Shown: positions 1-4,964 of the stretch, one piece after another
Position numbering within the stretch: position 1 is the stretch's first letter
Layout: each line of letters starts with the position of its first letter
From: an uncultured Eubacteriales bacterium
GTDB lineage: Bacteria > Bacillota_A > Clostridia > Oscillospirales > Oscillospiraceae
NCBI GenBank assembly: GCA_900319835.1
Contig: ONPY01000095.1
Span: 1 to 7,442 of the forward strand
Direction of reading: 5' to 3'
Length of the DNA: 7,442 nt
Translations under genes and position numbers: made by a program
The notes under the pieces: model-generated
What the model was told of the DNA's origin: nothing
Seen by the model: the letters and a program-made list of their open reading frames with translations, nothing else
Database searches by the model: none

Positions 1-15
1 TGCCTTTCGGTTTTG
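1..15 (+). terminator. possible right half of an upstream gene's terminator
   Basis: The first ten bases, TGCCTTTCGG, are followed directly by TTTTGT. This is what the 3' arm and T-tract of an intrinsic terminator look like when the 5' arm (expected CCGAAAGGCA) lies just outside the window. Only half of the structure is visible, so this is inference. Confidence 0.3.
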
Positions 16-128
16 TCTGAGCAACTCAACCCTAACACAGGTACTCTCTATTCGCTATTCTTTTTTACCTTCTGTCACACATCATTGTAAACCCTACAGG
101 AGAATTATTAAAAGAGAGAAAAAAGTCC
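16..128. other. AT-rich intergenic region, nothing recognised
   Basis: I see no gene in this stretch on either strand. An AGGAGA at about 99-104 looks like a ribosome binding site but is not followed by a start codon with an open frame. On the minus strand an ATG near position 90 is closed by a stop after a few codons. The region ends at the strong infC promoter. Confidence 0.5.
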
Positions 129-157
129 TTGACTTCGGTCTGAAATCCTGTTATATT
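129..157 (+). promoter_or_regulatory. sigma-A type promoter of the infC-rpmI-rplT operon
   Basis: The -35 box TTGACT (129-134) and the -10 box TATATT (152-157) are separated by exactly 17 bases, each one mismatch from consensus. Transcription would start near 164, giving an untranslated leader of about 150 nt before infC. The AT-rich run upstream (106-127, mostly A) could act as an UP element, as expected for a highly expressed ribosomal operon. Confidence 0.85.
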
Positions 158-163
158 ACATAG

Positions 164-302
164 GCTAAAACAAAGAAGGTACGGCATCCCCTTACCTCAC
201 CCGGCGGCAATTGCGCCAGCCGCGGTCAATAAAAGCACCGCCTCACTGGGGCGAGACTGTGTTTTTACGCTCGGATGCCGTGCATCCGAGCTTTTGATTT
301 TT
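164..302 (+). promoter_or_regulatory. ribosomal protein L20-type leader with antiterminator/terminator pair
   Basis: The transcript between the promoter and infC contains two mutually exclusive structures. Bases 179-189 (GTACGGCATCC) can pair with 273-283 (GGATGCCGTGC) over 11 positions with one G-U pair. This would break the 5' arm, loop and part of the 3' arm of the terminator at 269-302. Between these strands lie a GC-rich internal hairpin (about 202-222), a possible CCCC/GGGG pairing (188-191 with 248-251) and two copies of CCTCAC (195-200 and 241-246). In Firmicutes the infC-rpmI-rplT operon is known to be controlled by L20, which binds a leader RNA and promotes premature termination. 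The position and architecture match; assignment to that RNA family is by context and pairing, not by a covariance search. Confidence 0.75.
269..302 (+). terminator. leader attenuator (intrinsic terminator) upstream of infC
   Basis: A perfect 10-bp stem GCTCGGATGC (269-278) and GCATCCGAGC (282-291) closes a 3-nt loop and is followed by TTTTGATTTTT (292-302). It lies after the operon promoter and just before the infC ribosome binding site, so it acts as an attenuator and not as the end of an upstream gene. The ATG at 275 lies inside its 5' arm. Confidence 0.85.
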
Positions 303-303
303 C

Positions 304-319
304 GGAGGTGTTCACAATC
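304..319 (+). promoter_or_regulatory. ribosome binding site that sets an AUC start for infC
   Basis: GGAGGTG (304-310) is the only strong Shine-Dalgarno sequence near the 5' end of infC. With a 6-nt spacer it places the start at ATC (317-319), in frame with the IF3 coding sequence. No ATG, GTG or TTG lies at a usable distance downstream. The in-frame ATG at 275 is buried in the attenuator stem and has no binding site; the in-frame GTG at 308 lies within the Shine-Dalgarno itself. Confidence 0.75.
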
Positions 320-895
320 GCAAACGCTGTTCATCAAATCAACGAAGAGATCCTTGACAAAGAAGTACGCCTGATCGGTGATCAGGGCGAGCAGCTCGGC
401 ATCATGTCCATCGAAGACGCTCTGAAGATTGCGGTGGAACGCGACATGGATCTGGTCAAGATCGCTCCGGGCTCCAATCCCCCCGTGTGCAAGGTCATGG
501 ATTACGGCAAGTTCCGTTTTGAGCAGACCAAGCGCGAGAAGGAAGCCAAGAAGAATCAGCGCGTGATTGAGATCAAGGAGATCCGCATGTCCCCCGGCAT
601 CGATACCAACGATTTCAACACCAAGCTCAAAAACGCCCAGAAGTTCTTAAGCGACGGCGACCGGGTGAAGGTCAGCGTGCGCTTCCGCGGCCGTGAGATG
701 GCCCACACCGAGATCGGCGCCGTGCTGCTCAAGGACTTTGCGGCCAAGTGCGCGGAGATCGCGAACCTGGACAAAGCCCCCAAGCTGGAGGGCCGCAACA
801 TGTCCATGTTCCTCTCCCCCAAGCCCCAGGCCCCGGCCAAGAAGCCGGCCAAGCCCAAGCAGCCGAAGGCGGAAGAGCCCAAGACTGAGGAATAA
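317..895 (+). CDS. infC: translation initiation factor IF-3, rare AUC start
   Basis: IF3 binds the 30S subunit, keeps it apart from 50S and checks start-codon/initiator-tRNA pairing. From the AUC start the protein has 192 residues. It opens with the family's N-terminal block (INEEILDKEVRLIG, about residues 8-21), carries the IF3 signature KVMDYGKFRFEQTK (59-72), then a Lys/Glu-rich linker and the C-terminal domain with EIKEIRMSPGID and VKVSVRFRGREMAH. A Lys/Pro/Glu-rich tail of about 25 residues (168-192) extends past the usual C-terminus; it is probably disordered. The start is chosen because GGAGGTG lies 6 nt upstream of ATC; starting at ATG 275 would add 14 residues encoded by the attenuator hairpin. 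A non-canonical AUU/AUC start is known for infC in other bacteria and allows IF3 to repress its own translation. The gene is first in the operon, 54 nt before rpmI. Confidence 0.95.
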   Translation: MANAVHQINEEILDKEVRLIGDQGEQLGIMSIEDALKIAVERDMDLVKIAPGSNPPVCKVMDYGKFRFEQTKREKEAKKNQRVIEIKEIRMSPGIDTNDFNTKLKNAQKFLSDGDRVKVSVRFRGREMAHTEIGAVLLKDFAAKCAEIANLDKAPKLEGRNMSMFLSPKPQAPAKKPAKPKQPKAEEPKTEE

Positions 896-949
896 TCTAG
901 TATACAGCGGGAGATTTCCCTGTATTGAATTACGGAAGGAGAAACTATC

Positions 950-1147
950 ATGCCCAAACTGAAGACCCACAGCGGTGCCAAAAAGAGATTCAATCTCACC
1001 AAGTCCGGCAAGGTCAAACGTGCACACGCTTACAAGAGCCATATCCTCACCAAGAAGACCACCAAGCGCTGCCGCCGTCTGCGTTCTGAGGCTTACGCCG
1101 ATGTGACCAACGAGGCTACGATCAAGAAAATGATCCCTTACAAATAA
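950..1147 (+). CDS. rpmI: 50S ribosomal protein L35 (bL35)
   Basis: The 65-residue basic protein has the family's length and its N-terminal block: [13 protein letters not shown] at residues 2-14, followed by a TKSGKVKR segment. Basic runs such as [11 protein letters not shown] (35-45) bind 23S rRNA, and the C-terminus (IKKMIPYK) matches the family. L35 is a late-assembling component of the large subunit. AAGGAG (936-941) lies 8 nt before the ATG. It sits between infC and rplT in the universally conserved order and is separated from rplT by only 32 nt, so the three are co-transcribed. A small hairpin (903-924, TACAG...CTGTA) lies in the infC-rpmI gap but has no T-tract, so it is not a terminator. 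Confidence 0.97.
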   Translation: MPKLKTHSGAKKRFNLTKSGKVKRAHAYKSHILTKKTTKRCRRLRSEAYADVTNEATIKKMIPYK

Positions 1148-1179
1148 GGGTTACCGAGTCGAAATAGGAGGATATTGAA

Positions 1180-1536
1180 ATGGCAAGAGTTAAAGGCGCA
1201 ATGATGACCCGCAAGCACAGAAACAAGGTTCTCGGTCTTGCAAAGGGTTACTGGGGCAACAAGTCCCGTCACTATAAAATGGCCAATGAGCAGCTGATGA
1301 AGTCCGGCCGCTACGCTTACGTCGGCCGCAAGCAGAAGAAGAGAGACTTCCGCAAGCTGTGGATCACCCGTATCAGCGCTGGCTGCAAGGCCAACGGCAT
1401 GAACTACTCCACCTTCATGCACGGTCTGAAGATGGCCGGCATCGACATGAACCGCAAGATGCTCTCCGAGACCGCGATTCACGATCCCGCCGCCTTCACC
1501 GCCCTGTGCGACATGGCCAAGAAGGCCAACGCCTAA
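1180..1536 (+). CDS. rplT: 50S ribosomal protein L20 (bL20), probable autoregulator of the operon
   Basis: At 118 residues the length equals the family norm. The N-terminal half is the long basic helix that penetrates 23S rRNA ([15 protein letters not shown] and [16 protein letters not shown]). The globular C-terminal half carries the conserved [18 protein letters not shown] and, near the end, [17 protein letters not shown]20 is essential for early 50S assembly. In Firmicutes it also binds the leader of its own operon and causes termination; the attenuator upstream of infC fits that role here. AGGAGG (1166-1171) lies 8 nt before the ATG. The gene is the last of the operon and is followed 15 nt later by a terminator. 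Confidence 0.97.
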   Translation: MARVKGAMMTRKHRNKVLGLAKGYWGNKSRHYKMANEQLMKSGRYAYVGRKQKKRDFRKLWITRISAGCKANGMNYSTFMHGLKMAGIDMNRKMLSETAIHDPAAFTALCDMAKKANA

Positions 1537-1550
1537 GCGCGCTGCAAGGA

Positions 1551-1580
1551 AAAAGAAACCGCCGAGAGGCGGTTTCTTTT
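1551..1580 (+). terminator. intrinsic terminator of infC-rpmI-rplT
   Basis: The stem GAAACCGCC (1555-1563) and GGCGGTTTC (1568-1576) encloses a GAGA loop and is followed by TTTT (1577-1580). The preceding AAAA (1551-1554) can pair with this T-run, making the structure nearly symmetric and potentially active on both strands. Confidence 0.9.
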
Positions 1581-1596
1581 CGTTTACACAATGTTC

Positions 1597-1625
1597 TTGT
1601 ATTGTTTTGCTAACGGTGATAAAAT
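1597..1625 (+). promoter_or_regulatory. sigma-A type promoter of rpiB
   Basis: TTGTAT (1597-1602) and TAAAAT (1620-1625) are spaced by 17 bases and lie directly after the rplT terminator. Transcription would start near 1632, leaving a 5' untranslated region of about 30 nt. It starts a separate two-gene unit. Confidence 0.75.
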
Positions 1626-1662
1626 AATACAATACGAGAAAGAAACAACGGAGGAACACGAT

Positions 1663-2091
1663 ATGATTGCCATTGGCTGCGACCACGGCGGATTTGCGCT
1701 CAAGCAGAAGATCATGCAGCATCTGGAGGCCAGGGGCCTGGAGTATTTCGACTGCGGCACCTACAGCAGCGATTCCTGCGATTATCCCATCTACGCCAAA
1801 GCGGTGGCGAAGGCCGTCGCTTCCGGAGAGTGCGAGCGCGGCATCCTCATCTGCGGCACCGGTATCGGCGTCTCCATCACCGCCAACAAAGTGCCCGGCA
1901 TCCGCTGCGCCCTCTGCGGGGACTGCTTCTCCGCCCAGGCCACGCGCGAGCACAACGACGCAAACATCCTGGCCCTCGGCGCCCGGGTCACCGGTGAGGG
2001 GCTGGCCCTGATGATCGTCGACACCTTCCTGGACACCCCCTTCTCCAACGATGCGCGCCACATCCGCCGCATTTCCATGATCGAGGACTGA
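1663..2091 (+). CDS. rpiB: ribose-5-phosphate isomerase B
   Basis: This cytoplasmic enzyme interconverts ribose 5-phosphate and ribulose 5-phosphate in the non-oxidative pentose phosphate pathway; related LacAB/RpiB enzymes act on other aldose phosphates. The 142-residue length is typical. Visible family features are CDHGG at residues 6-10 (Asp7, His8), the active-site loop CGTGIGVSI starting with Cys64, and REHNDANIL at 95-103 with His97 and Asn98; these align with Cys66, His99 and Asn100 of the E. coli enzyme. The cysteine makes RpiB likelier than LacA. Open frame continues upstream to 1591, but that ATG has no binding site and lies before the promoter -10 box; GGAGGA (1650-1655) with a 7-nt spacer fixes the start at 1663. 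It overlaps the ribosome binding site of the next gene. Confidence 0.93.
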   Translation: MIAIGCDHGGFALKQKIMQHLEARGLEYFDCGTYSSDSCDYPIYAKAVAKAVASGECERGILICGTGIGVSITANKVPGIRCALCGDCFSAQATREHNDANILALGARVTGEGLALMIVDTFLDTPFSNDARHIRRISMIED

Positions 2092-2095
2092 GCCC

Positions 2096-3229
2096 TTGGC
2101 ACGCGTACAGGAATTCTACAAGGGCCGGCGCAAGCGCAGGAACTACGCTTTTCTCCCCTTTTTGATCCTGCTTGCGGTCTTTTCGGTCATCCTGGTTCTG
2201 TTCTACGGGATGCAGAAGTACGCCGTGATCTCCAAGGACGGCGTCTCCGTCCAGCTGCCCATTCTGGGCGGCACCGGCGGCGTCAGCGAAGTGGACAGCA
2301 CCGGGCACGTGGTCAAGGACTTTGAACCTGTCAGCGTCCCGCTCTCCTTCGGTGAGGCGGACTACAGCTACGTCCGCACGCGCGCGGGGGAAAACGCGCC
2401 CCCGGTGCGCGCCATCTTCATCCCCGCCGAGAACATCAACGCCGACAAAATCCTGGAATATTCCGCCCGTCTCGTGGCCGGCAACGCGCTGATGCTGGAG
2501 ATGAAGCCCCGCTCCGGCGTGTGTCTCTGGGATACCCACACCCAGATGGCCCAGGCCTATTCCCTGGCCATGACCTCCGAGACCTCCAAGGCCATCCCGG
2601 ACATCATCGCCTCGCTGAAAGAGAAGAACATCTATCTCGTGGCACAGATCAGCTGCTGCATTGACGAGCTGCTGCCCACCCGCACCACCGCTTTCTGCAT
2701 CCACACCGAGGGCGGCATGAACTACAAGGATGGTTTGGGCACCTGGCTTGACGCCTACAACCTGGATCTCAGGACCTGGATCGCGGAGATGTGCCGCGAG
2801 CTGTGGGATCTCGGCTTTGACGAGGTGGTGCTCAAAGACGTGGCCCATCCGTCCCTGGCCGAGGCGATCCCCCTGGTCTACACCCGGGAGATCTCCACGC
2901 CGCGCAGCACCGCCGCCGCGGTCTGCGGACTTGCCGCGGGGGTGGCGGATCAGCTCTATGACCGCGGAGACAAGGTGCTGTCCATCTACTGCAACACCCG
3001 CGAGGCCTTGGTGCGGGACGATCTCACCACAGGGCAGAACGCGGTGCTGTTCATGCAGCTTTACGACCGCGTCTACCTGGACACGGACAAGTTCACCTAT
3101 CCCTTCAACGTGGAGGATATTGAGTCGAACGTCACCACCGGCAGCGTGTACGACCGTCTGGTGCCCGTGGTCATCAACTATATCCCGGACAACACCAGCT
3201 GGATCCTGGTGGACGGGCCCGAGGAATAA
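2096..3229 (+). CDS. membrane-anchored protein related to DUF4015 putative glycoside hydrolases
   Basis: This 377-residue protein has a very basic N-terminus (residues 10-16), one hydrophobic segment (about 17-38) and a large domain that should lie outside the cell: an uncleaved anchor or signal anchor. From about 104 to 330 it reads like the TIM-barrel family called DUF4015/putative glycosyl hydrolase: RAIFIPAENIN at the first strand, a helix with IPDIIASLKEKNIYLVAQIS (167-186), and WLDAYNLDLRTWIAEMCREL followed by GFDEVVLKDVAHPS (217-253). The usual family motif there is closer to WxDPYN...GFDEIQFDYVRFP, so key acidic/aromatic positions are altered (KDVAHP for FDYVRFP). Catalysis is therefore doubtful and the substrate unknown. 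It starts with TTG, 4 nt after the rpiB stop, with AGGA (2084-2087) inside rpiB; translation is probably coupled. Family assignment is from remembered motifs, not a search. Confidence 0.72.
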   Translation: MARVQEFYKGRRKRRNYAFLPFLILLAVFSVILVLFYGMQKYAVISKDGVSVQLPILGGTGGVSEVDSTGHVVKDFEPVSVPLSFGEADYSYVRTRAGENAPPVRAIFIPAENINADKILEYSARLVAGNALMLEMKPRSGVCLWDTHTQMAQAYSLAMTSETSKAIPDIIASLKEKNIYLVAQISCCIDELLPTRTTAFCIHTEGGMNYKDGLGTWLDAYNLDLRTWIAEMCRELWDLGFDEVVLKDVAHPSLAEAIPLVYTREISTPRSTAAAVCGLAAGVADQLYDRGDKVLSIYCNTREALVRDDLTTGQNAVLFMQLYDRVYLDTDKFTYPFNVEDIESNVTTGSVYDRLVPVVINYIPDNTSWILVDGPEE

Positions 3230-3275
3230 ACTTCAAGAGGGAGCCCGCCTGCACGCAAAGGAACCGAATCGGGGC

Positions 3276-3307
3276 AAAAAAGAGGAGCCTTTTGGCTCCT
3301 CTTTTTT
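3276..3307. terminator. symmetric bidirectional terminator between convergent genes
   Basis: AAAAAAGAGGAGCC (3276-3289) and GGCTCCTCTTTTTT (3294-3307) form a perfect 14-bp stem with a TTTT loop. The A-tract and T-tract are part of the stem, so each strand reads a GC-rich hairpin followed by six U. It can end both the plus-strand rpiB unit (stop at 3229) and the minus-strand small gene (stop at 3323). Confidence 0.92.
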
Positions 3308-3322
3308 CGCTCTTGTCTCAGC

Positions 3323-3568
3323 TTACAGGCCGAGGACGGCGGCATTGACGTAACCGTCGCCCCGGGCGAAGTAGACATGATGCCACCAGATGCCGTTTGC
3401 CATGGCGCGGTTTCCGTCCGTCACGAGAAAGTCGCCCGGATACAGGCGGGCGATCAGGCGTCCGCCGGGCATATCCAGCACGTCCACGGGGGTGGCGCCG
3501 ATGTTGTACTTGACGCCGCCGGCGATTTCATCCAGCTTGTCGTCAGAGAGTTTTTCCAGATCTGCCAT
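3323..3568 (-). CDS. small protein: double-glycine leader fused to an SH3b-like domain
   Basis: The 81-residue product has two parts. Residues 1-18 (MADLEKLSDDKLDEIAGG) look like the leader of a class II bacteriocin or other peptide exported and cleaved by a C39-peptidase ABC transporter: acidic, LS..xL..I, ending in Gly17-Gly18. Residues 19-81 have the rhythm of a bacterial SH3 domain: PVDVLDMPGGRLIARLYPGD, a turn, IWWHHVYF, then GDGYVNAAVLGL. This matches the usual 'lR..p.....i..l..G......WykV...G..GYV...yl' pattern. There is no cysteine and little Ser/Thr in the core, so a lanthipeptide is unlikely. Expression signals are strong: GGAGGA (3581-3576) 7 nt before the ATG and a good promoter. 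No transporter, peptidase or modifying enzyme is in the window. The real existence of the gene is well supported; the export model and target (perhaps peptidoglycan) are inference. A cytoplasmic SH3-like protein with a chance GG is the alternative. Confidence 0.85.
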   Translation of the reverse strand: MADLEKLSDDKLDEIAGGVKYNIGATPVDVLDMPGGRLIARLYPGDFLVTDGNRAMANGIWWHHVYFARGDGYVNAAVLGL

Positions 3569-3608
3569 TTTTTATTCCTCCTTTTTCAGTCTTTTGCTTT
3601 CTGCCGTC

Positions 3609-3637
3609 AGTATAACAGAGTCCCCGTGATTCTTCAA
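3609..3637 (-). promoter_or_regulatory. promoter of the minus-strand GG-leader/SH3b gene
   Basis: Read on the minus strand, TTGAAG (3637-3632) and TATACT (3614-3609) are separated by 17 bases. Transcription would begin near 3602, about 33 nt before the ATG. It points away from hom, so the small gene has its own unit. Confidence 0.75.
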
Positions 3638-3739
3638 CTTAACGTTTCTTAAATCTCGCCGCCGGCAGCTTGTGAAAGTTCGCCAATTTTTACTCCCGCC
3701 GTCCGTGCAAATCTGACGATTTTTTTCGCCCCCGCAGGC

Positions 3740-3768
3740 TTGTTTTTTGACTCAACTTGTGGTAGACT
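3740..3768 (+). promoter_or_regulatory. candidate promoter of hom-lysC-asd
   Basis: TTGTTT (3740-3745) and TAGACT (3763-3768) are spaced by 17 bases and are the best pair upstream of hom. A better-looking -35 (TTGACT, 3747-3752) and a better-looking -10 (TATAAC, 3777-3782) also occur but are 24 bases apart, too far to work together. The true start site is therefore uncertain. I see no riboswitch or T-box in the short leader. Confidence 0.4.
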
Positions 3769-3823
3769 GTCGCCTGTATAACGACATGTGTCTTTGCTCA
3801 GCGGACATATAGAGGAGGAGCTT

Positions 3824-4960
3824 ATGAGAGTAGCTGTATTGGGATTTGGAACCGTGGGCGTCGGCGTCTACGAGATGCTGAAAAACGCCCCCGGCTTTGA
3901 GCCGGGCCCCGTTCTGGTGCGTCCCGGCAAGGAGGACGCGCCCTTCAAGGTCTCCTCCATGGAGGCCATTGCAAATGACCCGGAGGTCTTTGCCGTGGCG
4001 GAGGTCATGGGCGGCATCGAGCCCGCCAACAGCTATGTGTCCATGGCGCTCGCGGCAGGCAAACATGTGGTCACCTCCAACAAGGCGCTGGTCGCGGCCC
4101 ACGGCATTGAGCTGGCGGCTCTGGCGCGGGAGAAGGGGGTCTCCTTCCTGTTCTCGGCGGCCTGCGGCGGCGGCGTGCCCTTCCTGCACAACCTGGCCAT
4201 TGCCTCCGAGAGCGATAAAATCCTCTCCCTGGGCGGCATTCTCAACGGCACCACCAACTTCATGCTGGACGCCATGCAGTCCGAGGGCAAGGACTACGGC
4301 GACGTGCTCCGGCAGGCCCAGGCGTTGGGCTATGCCGAGGCTGATCCCACGGCGGATGTGTCGGGTCTCGACGCGCTGCGCAAGATCATGCTGGCCTGCG
4401 CGGTGGCCTACAACAAGCTGCCGGTGGATGGCTTCTGCCGCGAGGGCATCGAGAGCATCACCGCCGGGGACGTGGCCCACTTCCAGTCTCTGGGGCTGAC
4501 CTGCCGTCTCGTCACCTCCGGCGGTGAGACCCAGGACAGCGTCTACGCCTATGTCGAGCCCGTGCTCTTCCCGGCCTCCGCGCCGGAGTGCTCGGTGCTC
4601 AAGAACTTCAACATGGCCAAATACCTGGGCGAGAACGCCGGCTCCATCGTGCTGATGGGCCAGGGCGCCGGCCGCTATCCCACCGCCTCTGCCGTGGTGC
4701 GCGACCTCTACGGACTGGGCAGTCTGGAAATGCTGCGCCCCGCCTGCGTGAAGGTCAGGGCCGACAACAGCGCCTGCGTCCACCCCTACTATGTGCGCGC
4801 GGCGGCGGTGAAGGCGAACGCCTTCGACTTTGAAAAACGCTGGGCCGATGGCGACTGTGTCCGCGGTGTGACCAGACCCCTGTCCGTGCCCGCCATGCAC
4901 GCCCTGGCGGAGGAGGTCCGCGCCGCGGGCGGCAGCATTTTCTTTGCCGCAATGGAGTAA
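3824..4960 (+). CDS. hom: homoserine dehydrogenase with shortened C-terminus
   Basis: The enzyme reduces aspartate 4-semialdehyde to homoserine with NAD(P)H, the branch toward threonine and methionine. It has 378 residues. The nucleotide-binding motif GFGTVG is at 7-12; GKHVVTSNKALVA (79-91), ACGGGVPFL (113-121), GGILNGTTNF (137-146) and ADPTADVSGLDALRK (173-187) are the conserved catalytic-domain blocks; GQGAGRYPTASAVVRD (279-294) completes it. Typical Firmicutes Hom proteins are about 400-435 residues and end in a full ACT domain. Here only about 58 residues follow Pro321, with YYVRAAA at the expected first ACT strand but too little sequence for the whole fold. Feedback control by threonine may therefore be changed or absent (inference). 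A GTG at 3788 would extend the frame by 12 residues, but GGAGG (3814-3818) 5 nt before ATG 3824 sets the start. It is followed 4 nt later by lysC. Confidence 0.95.
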   Translation: MRVAVLGFGTVGVGVYEMLKNAPGFEPGPVLVRPGKEDAPFKVSSMEAIANDPEVFAVAEVMGGIEPANSYVSMALAAGKHVVTSNKALVAAHGIELAALAREKGVSFLFSAACGGGVPFLHNLAIASESDKILSLGGILNGTTNFMLDAMQSEGKDYGDVLRQAQALGYAEADPTADVSGLDALRKIMLACAVAYNKLPVDGFCREGIESITAGDVAHFQSLGLTCRLVTSGGETQDSVYAYVEPVLFPASAPECSVLKNFNMAKYLGENAGSIVLMGQGAGRYPTASAVVRDLYGLGSLEMLRPACVKVRADNSACVHPYYVRAAAVKANAFDFEKRWADGDCVRGVTRPLSVPAMHALAEEVRAAGGSIFFAAME

Positions 4961-4964
4961 AACC

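Noticed and set aside
275..316. ATG at 275 as the infC start
   Set aside because: It lies within the 5' arm of the attenuator, lacks a ribosome binding site, and adds residues not seen in the IF3 family.
1591..1662. N-terminal extension of rpiB from ATG 1591
   Set aside because: It would start before the promoter -10 box, has no ribosome binding site, and RpiB proteins begin at the MIAIGCDHGG block.
1138..2061. Long minus-strand open frame across rplT, its terminator and rpiB
   Set aside because: It crosses a terminator and a promoter and lies antisense to two certain genes; its composition is that of a shadow frame.
3709..3727. AAATC-TGAC-GATTT followed by T's as a terminator upstream of hom
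   Set aside because: The 5-bp stem is mostly A-T and no transcript is known to arrive there on the plus strand; it is more likely chance in an AT-rich spacer.
3641..3823. Lysine riboswitch or T-box upstream of hom
   Set aside because: Little room is left after the candidate promoter (about 50 nt), and none of the conserved motifs of either class is visible.
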